From: Pyropia yezoensis
Lineage: Eukaryota > Rhodophyta > Bangiophyceae > Bangiales > Bangiaceae
Assembly: GCA_009829735.1 (NCBI GenBank)
Contig: CM020619.1
Coordinates: 14,189,777 to 14,253,776, forward strand
Direction: 5' to 3'
DNA length: 64,000 bases
This document shows, piece after piece, positions 1 through 8,598 of the stretch. The notes under the pieces are model-generated. The model did not search any database and had not been told where the DNA came from. It was given only the letters and a program-made list of their open reading frames with translations. Both the position numbers and the translations under genes were made by a program. The stretch's first letter is position 1. Each line of letters starts with the position of its first letter.

Positions 1-1414
1 GCGCAGCCAATCAATTCGCAAGTGCACAATCTACACGAAGCGGGAACAAAAAAAAAAAGAAAAAAGTGTAGACAGCGCACAAGTTCGAAAGTGCATGTCA
101 GCGTCGATGGTGCCTCGAAACACCACCCACGCACGAAAAAAGAAGGGCGGAACAGGAACAACGGAAACCAGGAGACCACACGAAAGAGGCTGCTATGAGT
201 TCGTGGTCGATGATGAGTCATTCCGAAGCCACCGCTTGCATGAAAGTTGCTCATGTTGTGCGACTCGGTGGCTCTCCTCCACAATGCATGTCATATTGGT
301 AATGGACAGAAGAAACAGAAGGGAGGGGTAATAGTATTCGATCAGTACCTGATGGAGAGCAGGGATCAGAATGCGTAATAGCGTGTTGCCGCGCGGCACG
401 GAAAGAGACGTGCCGTGGGTGCAGGCAAGGGTGCGAGGGACGTGACGGGTGGCGAGCAGTCCTCTCTCAAAAAAGCAGAGGTGTGGCATGCAAGAGCGCG
501 TGCTTCGGCTGCACACGACATCTAAGTCGTCATAAACTGTATCATTGGCGATGTGCTGAAGTACGTGATTGAATAATCACTCTACAATTTCCTATCGAAA
601 GTGCGAAACTGTAAGGCTCTTTTCTCGATCGGCTGTGCAGGTGCGGGCTATGGGGCAGAGCGTCACTATCTCCCATGCCGCTCGGAGAGGGACTGCGGCT
701 CCGCTCAAGCGCGGCTGTTGCACCCTTGCCGGACCAGCGGATGAGTCGAGGTGGCCATGGAGGATGTCGCTGGGCTGACGTAAATTATTTCCCTGCGGCC
801 TTCCGTCTGCTTGATGGGCTCAGGGTGGACTGACACATGAGCGGGGCTTCTTGCCTGCGGTCCTCGCTGGCGCACGGCGGCGGAGCGGCCTGCATTCGCC
901 GCCCCCTGTCGCCAGCGCTCGTGGCGCGGTGTGGGCCGTGGGCGTTTACCCCTTTTTGCTGCCGGTGGGTGTGTCCGGGCTGCGGATGACGGGCGGGGTG
1001 AAGGGGGGGTGAAGGGGGGGGGGGCGGGGTGAAGGGGGGGTGAAGGGGGGGGGGGCGGGGTGGGGCCGGGGCGCGGCTGGGCGGGGCGGGGCGGGTTGGT
1101 GGTGGGAGTCTAGCAGCTGGCCCTGCCTCGCGCCGTGCGTAGCCGGAGCAGCGCCATTGGCCTCTGTCGTTGCCTCCTCGTGGCTGGCCGTCGTGGTTGC
1201 ACTTCCTGCCGCCCCATCCGTCGGCCCCCGGCCTTGTCGGCGGTCTGCCCCGTCGGGCGCTTGCGTGCTGCGTCGGGTCTTCGTCGTCCCCTGACGCGCA
1301 GCCGCGACTGGTGTGGGGGTGTGCTGCTGCTTGGCGACTGTTGGAGCCTGGGGGGGCGGCAGCGGCAGTGGCGGCGGCGGCGGCGGCAGCGGCAGCGACC
1401 GTGCTCGCGGTACG
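1..1414. other. Upstream intergenic sequence with G-rich minisatellite
   Basis: I see no supportable gene here. Around 997-1060 there is a short tandem array of GGGTGAAGGGGG-type units followed by pure G runs. The long frames that cross it are products of GC bias. The rest is mixed-composition sequence without recognisable protein motifs. The last part, directly before 1415, is (GGC)n-rich and is probably promoter or 5' UTR of the CBM48 gene. Confidence 0.5.
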
Positions 1415-2450
1415 ATGTTCAAGAAGAAGTACGCTTTTTTATTGTCTGCTGAGTGTGTGGCTTCTTATTGCTGGCGGCTGCTGGGCGGGTTGGAGGACGG
1501 CATGGCCCCGCTGGGCATGCTGCCTCCTCTGCAGCCCCGCTGGCATGCTGTCTCCTTTGCGCATGCGCGTTCGTGCGGCGGCACGAGCAGCCCGCATGGT
1601 GCGTGCCTTGTGCAAGCGAGTCCCAGTGACGCGTCAGCGGCTGAGAGTGTCTGAAGCCGTCCATTGTACTGCTCGCGTGGCGGTTGTGCGACTCGCTGGC
1701 GGGGGCTGCGGTGACGGTCTGTGCTTGCACGTCTTCACTGCGTCGTCCGGTTTTCGTAGGGTCGTTTCGTCTCGGCTGTTGCGGCGTTCTGGTGTTTTTG
1801 GCGGTCTTCTGACTCCCCTGACTCTTTTTGTTCCCTCTCGCTTTGCCATGTTTGCTTGTGGCCCTGACCCCCACAGGAATGCCAACTTTCGGGAGGAGGG
1901 CGTGAAGACGGAGTTTGTCTACGCTGACGGCGCCAAAGATGATGTGCAGCTGTCGGGCGACTGGAACGACTGGAAGGCCATCCAGTGCTTCCACGAAGGT
2001 GGCGGTATGTGGTCTGTCGTGACGCCAGTCCCGCCAGGCCCCCACGAGTTCAAGTTCATTGTGGACGGTGAGTGGAAGCACTCGAACCGGCACCCCACCA
2101 TTGGCATTGACGATACGTCGCTCAACAATGTGCGGTACGTCCTCCCTGAGCCCGAGCTGGACGGCACGGGTGGCTTGCGCACGCCCGCCCTCACCATGCC
2201 CAGCGGCGCCTCCAACGTGGGCGCCGACAAGGGTGCCGGTGGGGTGGGCGGTGGAGGCAGCTTCCGCGGCCGCCGCGACTCCAACGCAACCATGCGTAGC
2301 CGGCGGGACAGCAACGCCAGCCGCACGCGGCGGAATTCCAACGTGAGCAGGCGGCGCGACAGCAATGTGAGCACGGGGAGCGCGAGGAAGCGCCTGACAT
2401 CCATGGGTAGCATGAGCTTTTTTACCCGCAAGTCCTCGGTGACGCGGTGA
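1415..2450 (+). CDS. CBM48 (AMPK-beta-type glycogen/starch-binding) small protein, two exons
   Basis: A glycogen/starch-binding module related to the AMPK-beta CBM48. The stretch around LSGDWNDW, followed by GPHEFKFIVDGEW and a closing NNVRYVL, is the family signature with its carbohydrate-contacting tryptophans. I propose exon 1 at 1415-1428 (MFKKK), a GT-AG intron at 1429-1876 (donor gtacgc, acceptor ccacag) and exon 2 at 1877-2450. The phases match and give 195 residues. The frame is also open upstream of the acceptor, so an unspliced start at ATG 1848 is the alternative. The C-terminal third is basic and disordered. It holds four repeats of the form RR[D/N]SN (about residues 137-165), each an R-R-x-S basophilic-kinase (PKA-like) consensus. 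No kinase or phosphatase domain is attached. Role inferred: a carbohydrate-binding adaptor or scaffold possibly controlled by phosphorylation. The domain call is firm; the exon 1 call is moderate. Confidence 0.8.
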
Positions 2451-3212
2451 AGGGGGAGGGCGGGGGGGGGAGGGGGTGGGGGGGGGGGGGGGGGCGGGGC
2501 GGGGGCGGGGGTGGTGTGGGGCAGGTGGGAGCAGACTTTGGGTATGGGGGGTGGGGGGGGGCGGGGAGGATACTGGGTGGGGGCCTAAGAGGCGGGGCAG
2601 GAGGCGGCGGTAGGGGCGGGCGGGAGCGGGGTTTGTACTGCCTCGACCGCCTACGCTACGTGGCGCGCCGCGTTTTACCACGCCGCCCCCCCCACTTCGA
2701 GTGGTTTTGTTGGGACGGGGTAGCTTCTTTCTGGTTTGTACGTGCTTTCCACCCCGTGGGGACGTGTAATGATGGGTAGTGTGGTGGTGCTTACCGCGTG
2801 CCCAATGGTGTTCTATGTTTGGAGTGCCGGCCGTCGTCTGTGTGGCTGTGGAGCAGTCTATTGCGGGGGCGCCTGAGTGTGCGTGGCTCTGGCAGGGCGG
2901 GTGGTGCGGGCTTGCCAGCATGGGTGGTGCTGAATGCGGGGACGCGGTTGAGGTGGCATCGCTCTGGCTCGGGACATCACAGGCATTGTCGATGATGATG
3001 CGTCCTTGCGAGCTTGGTCGAGGAGCCCACCACAGCCCGTCGTCGTGGTAAAAACGCCCGGCAGGCCCCCAACGGCAGGTCCCACGCCGACCACCCTCCT
3101 TCCCTCTCCCCCCGAGACCGCTGTATGTATTCAGGTCCAAGATAACCACCATTCCGCTCCTCACCCCGAACCCCGTCCCCGCACCACGTCCCCCTTCGTC
3201 CCTGTCTTCCCC
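2451..3212. other. G-rich intergenic region
   Basis: This lies between the CBM48 stop codon and the convergent methyltransferase stop codon. It begins with long G runs (2455-2600), then moderately GC-rich sequence. I see no conserved protein signal in any frame. It presumably contains the two 3' UTRs of the convergent genes. Confidence 0.5.
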
Positions 3213-4430
3213 TCACACGCGGCGCGCCTCAACCGCGTACAGGGGATCCCCCCCTCCCGGCGGGGACAGGTCCACCGAGCGGAGGTGGTCAAACATCCCC
3301 CCGCCCCCCGCATAGTGCAGCACTGCGCCAACCAGGTAGATGTGGTCCGCGTCACCGCCGGCCGACCACGCGGCAACGGCCTTGGAGCCAAACGAGCGGT
3401 TGCTAAACGTGGCGGCCATCACCCCACCGGGGCGGAGGACGCGGGCAAGCTCCGCTGCCACCTCCAGCGGGCGCGTGAGGTAGTCAATGCTTACCGCACA
3501 GACGACCACGTCAAAGGCGCCGTCGGGGTAGGGCAGCCGCGGCACGGTCGGGCCGGCGTTGAGGTCCAATACTGCGTACGTGGACAGTTGGGGGTTGGCC
3601 GCCAGCTCCTCCTCGTTGAGGCCAACTCCCGCAACTAGCGGGCGGCGATGCACCCCCGCCGGCAACCCCTCCCCTTTCCCCGCCGCCGCCGCTGCCGCCG
3701 CCGCCGCCGTCTCCGTGGCGGTCGAATAAGCTGGCGGCAGGAAGGACACCCAGCTGGCACACAGGTCCAACACGTCTGGCAGCCGCCCGTCTGGCCGCGG
3801 GGCGGTCAGGCGGGCAAAGTAGGCTGCCTGTGCCCGCACCGCCGCGTCGTCGAGGTGGTACACAAACCGGGGAAACGCGTAAAAGGTCGTGTCGGGCGTC
3901 TCGTCAACGCGCGCCCAGTCTGCATTGTCGTATGGGAAGGCCGGTGGCCACCGCACGTCGGCCAGCACCGCCGCCGTCGCGGCGCGGCCGAGGCCAGACG
4001 GCGGGCGGGGGAAGAGGCGGGGTAACAAGCCCCCGCCCGCACCACCCCCCCCGCCGGGCTGGCCTAACACCGCAGAGGCAGCCGTTGCAGAGGTAGGGGC
4101 GCCCCCTACGGCAGCAGCAGACGCGGTGGCGGTGGCGGCGGCCGCCGCGGCCAGCACCACCCGGCGGGGAATGACCGACGGGAGTGGCGGCTCGTCGTCG
4201 CTACCTCCGCCGCCGCCGCCGCCACCGCTTGGGGGAGGAGGCAGGGGCGCCTTTGCCGCCACTGGCGTGGACCAGCCGGCCGTCGCCCACGGGTGCAGCC
4301 ACAAGCGGCGGCCACCACAGCGGTGGGCGGGCGGTCTGAGCGCGCGACGAGGCACACCTCGGCCGGGCGCCGCCCCCACGGTCGGGGGAGGCGGCGCAAA
4401 CAAGACAGTCGCCGCCGCCGCCGCGGTCAT
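3213..4430 (-). CDS. Class I SAM-dependent methyltransferase, probably plastid-targeted
   Basis: A 405-residue single-exon frame with ATG at 4430. The first about 120 residues are rich in Ala, Arg, Ser and Pro and nearly free of acidic residues, as expected of an algal plastid transit peptide. The rest matches a plant/cyanobacterial family of class I methyltransferases. In order: a conserved YHLDD element; VLDLCASWVSFLPP in place of a classical GxGxG loop; GVGLNEEELAANPQL; DLNAGP; the post-I segment FDVVVCAVSIDYLTRPLEV; LARVLRPGG; and FSNRSFGSKAV near the end. The substrate cannot be read from the sequence. The Gly-rich linker and the runs of Ala are in keeping with local composition. It is convergent with the CBM48 gene, with about 760 bp between stops. 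A plastid location is inferred from the N-terminus only. Confidence 0.85.
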   Translation of the reverse strand: MTAAAAATVLFAPPPPTVGAAPGRGVPRRALRPPAHRCGGRRLWLHPWATAGWSTPVAAKAPLPPPPSGGGGGGGGSDDEPPLPSVIPRRVVLAAAAAATATASAAAVGGAPTSATAASAVLGQPGGGGGAGGGLLPRLFPRPPSGLGRAATAAVLADVRWPPAFPYDNADWARVDETPDTTFYAFPRFVYHLDDAAVRAQAAYFARLTAPRPDGRLPDVLDLCASWVSFLPPAYSTATETAAAAAAAAAGKGEGLPAGVHRRPLVAGVGLNEEELAANPQLSTYAVLDLNAGPTVPRLPYPDGAFDVVVCAVSIDYLTRPLEVAAELARVLRPGGVMAATFSNRSFGSKAVAAWSAGGDADHIYLVGAVLHYAGGGGMFDHLRSVDLSPPGGGDPLYAVEARRV

Positions 4431-5369
4431 GGTTACGGAGCGACGATGGAGCGGGGGGGGGACAGGGGGAGGGGGGCTTGGTCGGCTGCGCGCACCACAC
4501 CGGAGATGGTGCTGCTCCTGCAGTCGACTGGTGCTGCTGGACGGCCTGCTGCCCGCTGATGCTAGTGTCTATTCTACCTTGAGCTTCATTTGAATCTTTT
4601 TGATTCATAATATTCATATTATGAAGCTCGTTTTCAATCCAGTTTTCTTGTGGACTGGGTCTTCCTGTCTTGTTTCGGACAGCAGAGACGAGGTCAGCGC
4701 TGTCTGTTTACCCTTGGAGCCAATTATGGTCCCTAAACTCACAGTAGTTTCACGGCAAGGTGGACTTTCCTGCCAGTCTCGCAGAAGGTCAGTCCTGCGC
4801 TCCGGCGCAGTTCCGTCCGGGACTGTGCGCCAGACGCCCCAGCGCGCCACCTGAGCCTCCCTGGCCGCATGCGCGCGCTTGCGCTCAGAGCATAGCGCGG
4901 GAAAAAAGGGCGCGACCTCGCCACCCATCTGCTCTCACCCCCCCCCCCAGCACACGCTCGCACGCGCTCCGGGGTGCCTCGGATGAGGGATGTCGCCACG
5001 TACTTGTCACCTGCCGTCGCGGGTGCATGGCATGGGGGGCGCTCACGTGCTGGACCCCTCCTGGATGGCAGTTCCGTCTGCGCGGCGCAAGAAGGTCGAT
5101 GCCGGTGACGGGTCCCGCCTTTCTGCCGCCATCCCCTGCCAACACCCCTACCCCTCCGCCCCCCTCCGCCCATCTGGTTTCCCGCCCGGCCCAGTGCCTC
5201 CCTGAGAACTTCTCTGGATCCCTCTTCCCCTCCGGCCCACGCCGCCCCTCTGGTTTCCCACCCGGCCCCGCGCCCCCTTTGGACTTTCCCCTGCCCGCCC
5301 CCCGCCTCTGACCATTTGCCCCCCCCCCTGCGCTGACCTAGGTTTTTCCCGGCCCGCGCTGGACTTTTC
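4431..5369. other. Intergenic region with an AT-rich stem-loop
   Basis: No gene is supported. An AT-rich island at about 4575-4630 stands out. GAGCTTCAT at 4581-4589 is the inverse complement of ATGAAGCTC at 4621-4629, enclosing a second small hairpin. This could be a terminator, a promoter-proximal element for the methyltransferase (about 150 bp upstream of its ATG) or an old transposon end. From 4900 to 5340 the sequence is C-rich and proline-coding in most frames, without motifs. Confidence 0.4.
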
Positions 5370-5711
5370 ACCATAGCGAAGCCGGACAGCCGATTGAGCA
5401 TTGGCACAGCAGTCCACGCGAAGGCAGTTCACATCAAGCACTACTGTGAGTGTGCGCGGCTGTATGGAAGTGCTGCTACTACCAAGTTGGTCGACGGCTG
5501 CGTGACGGCGTTTTGCAGAAACGAGACCGACAAGAACCGGTAGGTGATAACAGTCACAGCGCGCTGGCACATGTCTGGGTACGAGGTGGAGAAGTGCCAT
5601 GGGCTGCGGAACGTGCGGGCCGGATGCGCTCCCTCGGCCGACGGCACCCCTTCCCCTCTCGAGACTTTGGCCGAGGCGGCCAGTCAATTTAATCGGCCAG
5701 TCGGCGGCGCG
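5370..5711 (+). pseudogene. Protein-like frame of unknown family, interrupted by one TAG
   Basis: Reading from 5370 the frame gives about 57 residues of balanced, non-repetitive composition (…AVHIKHYCECARLYGSAA…TKLVDG…), an in-frame TAG at about 5539-5541, then another about 55 residues (VITVTARWHMSGYEVEK…) before composition degrades near the orphan LTR. The amino-acid makeup is quite unlike the Pro/Ala/Arg noise of neighbouring frames, which suggests former coding. I do not recognise the family. Its position beside retroelement debris suggests a transposon-derived fragment, but a host exon is possible. There is no clear start codon or splice site. Confidence 0.35.
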
Positions 5712-5855
5712 TCCTCTGCCCGGCCACATGCTCCCCTCCTGTCACGTGGTCCCCGTTCCCCACTCCCTCCAGATGGGATTCAATGCGACCGGCCCAGCCA
5801 GGCAAGCCTCCCTCTGTCGTCCTTCTCCCTCGAGTCCCCTGCGGACCCCCCAAGC

Positions 5856-6324
5856 TGTGGCAAAAACCACTCGCACACGCGGCACCCAAGTTGGGGCGGT
5901 GCGCAAGGGCTGCCTCCCGTGTCGAGGGGAACCGGGAGAAGTGCAAGTCGCACACACGCTGTCCCTGTTGTGGGGCAATCCCCCCACTAACAAACAAGAA
6001 GATGGTGTGTGGGCCAACAGTTTCTTGGTCGGGACGGGGAAGCGAGGCCAAGCCCCGCTGTCCCTCCCCTTATCCCCCCAGGGTCCCCTCAGAATCTCGC
6101 CACTCGAAATCTCCCACCCCAGCACCTGCCCACCGGGCCACACGAAAATTCAAGACGATAAAATGCAGAAAACCCTCAAATCCACGTTGGATTTACTACA
6201 AAGCTAATTATCCCTAACTTAGAGAATATGGACCCAAATGCATGGGGAGGAACGGGTCAGGCTAGCTGCCTGCCGTCCCTTGCATGGCACGTGTTGCCCC
6301 CTACCTGGGGTCAATACTGCCACA
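5856..6324 (-). repeat. Orphan LTR of the element-A family
   Basis: This is a third, diverged copy of the 468-bp LTR found at 7789-8256 and 16700-17167. It begins TGTGGCAAAAACC and ends TGCCACA, the same perfect inverted termini. The base before it (5855) and the base after it (6325) do not begin matching target duplications. To its left, GTCCCCTGC…CCCCAA resembles the primer-binding region that adjoins the right LTR of element A. I therefore read it as the 5' LTR (minus orientation) of a truncated A-family element whose body has been lost or degraded, not as a simple solo LTR. Its right edge abuts the copia protease fragment. Confidence 0.75.
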
Positions 6325-6573
6325 GCGACCAGCATGCCGCCCGACGCCGTGGTGAGAAGGTCGTTAACCTTGGCTTTGGGGGTAACAGGCGTGCCCCCCC
6401 TTGCCACGTGGTGTGTAGTACCCGAGTCAACCATCCACTCGTCAGACCGGGTGGTGGCCACCGCCTGTGCGGCCATCTTGGAGGTGACCCGTGCCGCGTA
6501 GGCCAGCTTCTTGTCGTCCCCCTTGCCCTTGTCGTCGCCCCGGCCGCCGACCTTCTTCTTGTCGGTAGCCTTG
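6325..6573 (-). pseudogene. Ty1/copia protease fragment, downstream part of the split frame
   Basis: Minus-strand continuation of the copia gag at 25239-26077. It has a Lys/Gly/Asp-rich linker, then DEWMVDSGTTHHV, the aspartic-protease active-site region typical of copia polyproteins (D-S-G). It stops abruptly at the orphan LTR, so integrase, RT and RNase H are missing. If the 18.7-kb element B and one copy of its target duplication are removed, the frame runs on without a break from the gag CCHC region into this segment. That is strong evidence that both pieces come from one gene. Confidence 0.8.
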
Positions 6574-7112
6574 TGTGGGAGATTGGGCCGGAATTCGGTA
6601 CCAATACTTTGGAGATTCGGGTCAAGTGGACCTGACCGGAAGTCGAAATTCACCCGACCCACGATGGTGAAACTTCTGACTTCTGGACGGAAATTCGACT
6701 AGGACTTCCGACATACTAGAGCAGGGTAATGCTGCTGGTATTTGTTTCTTGGGATTTTTGCACGGGAGCCAGACGGATTTCTACGCTTTGAGTGCTTTGC
6801 ATGTGGAGTGATATGATTGGTTTGTTTGAGGGTTCATTTTCTGAGTGTTTTGAGGCGTTGCGTGAGCGTGTGAGGAGGGTTGATAAGGAGGGACAGCAAG
6901 GCGGGGAGGGTCCACCTTGGCTGGCCAAGCAAGTAAACACCGTCTGGCTCCGACACATCTTGTTCGTGCCTTGGTGAGCTGACCCGTTCACCACACGCAA
7001 GTTCCGTGTTCGGCTGTGTGGAGGTGCTTGCTTCCGGTGTCCCAAGTTGGGATATCGGCAATACTCCTCTTCCTTCCCTGACTCGGGGTTGGTGGTTGGG
7101 AGTACTGCTACA
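6574..7112 (+). repeat. Element B 5' LTR
   Basis: 539 bp, TGTGGGAG…CTACA. It is about 99% identical to the LTR at 24694-25232. It contains the palindrome TCCCAAGTTGGGA at 7040-7052. Two bases separate it from the primer-binding site at 7115. Confidence 0.9.
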
Positions 7113-7114
7113 GT

Positions 7115-7131
7115 TGGTGGATCAGCGGGGG
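7115..7131 (+). promoter_or_regulatory. Primer-binding site of element B
   Basis: TGGTGGATCAGCGGGGG begins two bases inside the LTR and starts with TGG, the complement of a tRNA 3' CCA end. It matches 15 of 17 positions of the equivalent site in element A (minus strand, 16697-16681), so both elements likely prime from the same tRNA. I cannot say which tRNA. Confidence 0.65.
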
Positions 7132-7429
7132 AGAGGATATCGACTTCGGTACCTCCCTTGACCGGAGACGGGACCAAGTTGGCCCCTCTCCCCCTTCGGC
7201 ACCGAGACTTCCGGTGACACGATCGACTCGCCTACGTTCCGAGCGTTCGCTGGGTGACGAGGTTGGCCACCGTGAGTCTTGGTGGGAGACCCGGAGTTTC
7301 GGGATACCTCACCGCCTTCCTTGAGGTAGGTGGAGGGGTGGAACGTGCTCTAGGAACTCCCTAGCTGACGATCCCCGACTCTGGACACCGTTTGGTCGTT
7401 TTGGTTGACTCCACGTGACTCTTGTGGAG

Positions 7430-7788
7430 ATGGCTGGTGAGGGAGACCCCCCCATTGCGCCGAGTGTACCTGGGGAGGGGGAGCGTAGTCCTCCCCCGAC
7501 GGGCGGAGTACCACCCAGGCCGGGCAGTGCGGATGTGGTGGGTCCAGAGGTTGGACCCCGACGGCGGTCGGCCAGGTTCCTTCCCAGGCCGTCCCCGGAA
7601 GAGACGGGCGGAGGTCGCCCTTCTCCGGTGGGAGCGCCGAGCCAGCGTCAGGCTCCGGCAACCTCTTCGGGGAGTGACGACACTCACTTCGGCATGGGAC
7701 CGCCGACCGGCAGAGGTGACGGGACGGGGAGTTCCGTACCCCGGGTTGGTGGGTCCGCGCCACGACTGGTGTCGGAAGGACCGGGTGG
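7430..7788 (+). pseudogene. Gag of element B, N-terminal part
   Basis: ATG at 7430 (MAGEGDPP) opens a Pro/Gly/Ser-rich disordered N-terminus of 119 codons. It is cut at 7788 by the left LTR of element A, and the five bases GGTGG at 7784-7788 recur at 17168-17172 as target duplication. The last partial codon (two bases) is completed by base 17173, after which the frame matches the C-terminal gag part. The intact ancestor would have had 587 residues. Past 7788 the frame reads into LTR sequence to a stop near 8359. Confidence 0.85.
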
Positions 7789-8256
7789 TGTGGCAAAAAC
7801 CACTCGCACACACAGTACCCAAGTTGGGGCGGTGTGCGAGGGCTGCCTCCCGTGTCGGGGGAACCGGAAGAAGTGCAAGTCGCACACACTCTATCCCTGT
7901 TGTGGGGCAATCCCCCCACGGACAAACAAGAAGATGGTGTGTGGTCCAACAGTTTCTTGGTCGGGACGGGGACGCAGGGCCAAGCCCCGCTGTCCCTCCC
8001 CTTATCCCCCCAGGGTCCACTCAGAATCTCGCCACTCAGAATCTCCCACCCCAGCACCTGCCCACCGGGCCACACGAAAATTCAAGACGATAAATGCAGA
8101 AAACCCTCAAATCCAAGTTGGATTTACTACTAAGCTAACTATCCCGAACTTAGGGAATATGGACCCAAATGCAGGGGGAGGAACGGACCAGGCTAGTGGC
8201 CTGCCGCCCCTTGCATGGCACGTGTTGCCCCCTACCTGGGGGTCAATACTGCCACA
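7789..8256 (-). repeat. Element A 3' LTR (left copy)
   Basis: 468 bp with perfect 7-bp inverted termini. It contains 11-bp and 17-bp palindromes (7818-7828 and 8109-8125), both centred on CAAGTTG. Read on +, that is antisense to the element, it encodes a Cys/basic cluster (CLPCRGNRKKCKSH…CC…C). This strand leads into the antisense ORF at 8599, so the LTR may also serve as that ORF's promoter. Confidence 0.92.
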
Positions 8257-8598
8257 CTCCCCTCTCCTCAGTTCCGACCGACCCGGTCGGCCCTGTGAGG
8301 GGGTGCGTAAACGCACGTCTCGGCGTTGGGGGGGGACGCGACTTGCTGTCCCCCCTTGAGTACGTAACGCGGATGTGGAGGCGGTCACGTTGGCCGCCCC
8401 TCTCCTCAAGCTTGCCCACTTGGCAGCTTGCTCTCCCCGGTTCACACCTCACCACCACCACCACTTCTCCTTCACCTTACACGGGGCCACCCCACGCTGG
8501 GGAGGCCACCCGTTTACCCACGATCCGAGTCCCCCTCAACTCGAGGCGGGTCTCGTGCCGCGATAGCCAGGACGTCTCTCCCCAACTTGGGGAGAGCC

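Noticed and set aside
1419-3164. Minus-strand frame of 581 codons opposite the CBM48 gene
   Set aside because: Pro/His/Arg-rich shadow frame. The + strand has a recognisable domain in the same place, and G runs create open frames.
5856-6324. Solo LTR
   Set aside because: No matching target duplication, and the left flank looks like element interior.
7415-8359. Continuous + frame running from gag B into the LTR of element A
   Set aside because: A chimeric frame created by the insertion of element A at 7788/7789, not a native gene; the first bases are GTG, with the real ATG at 7430.
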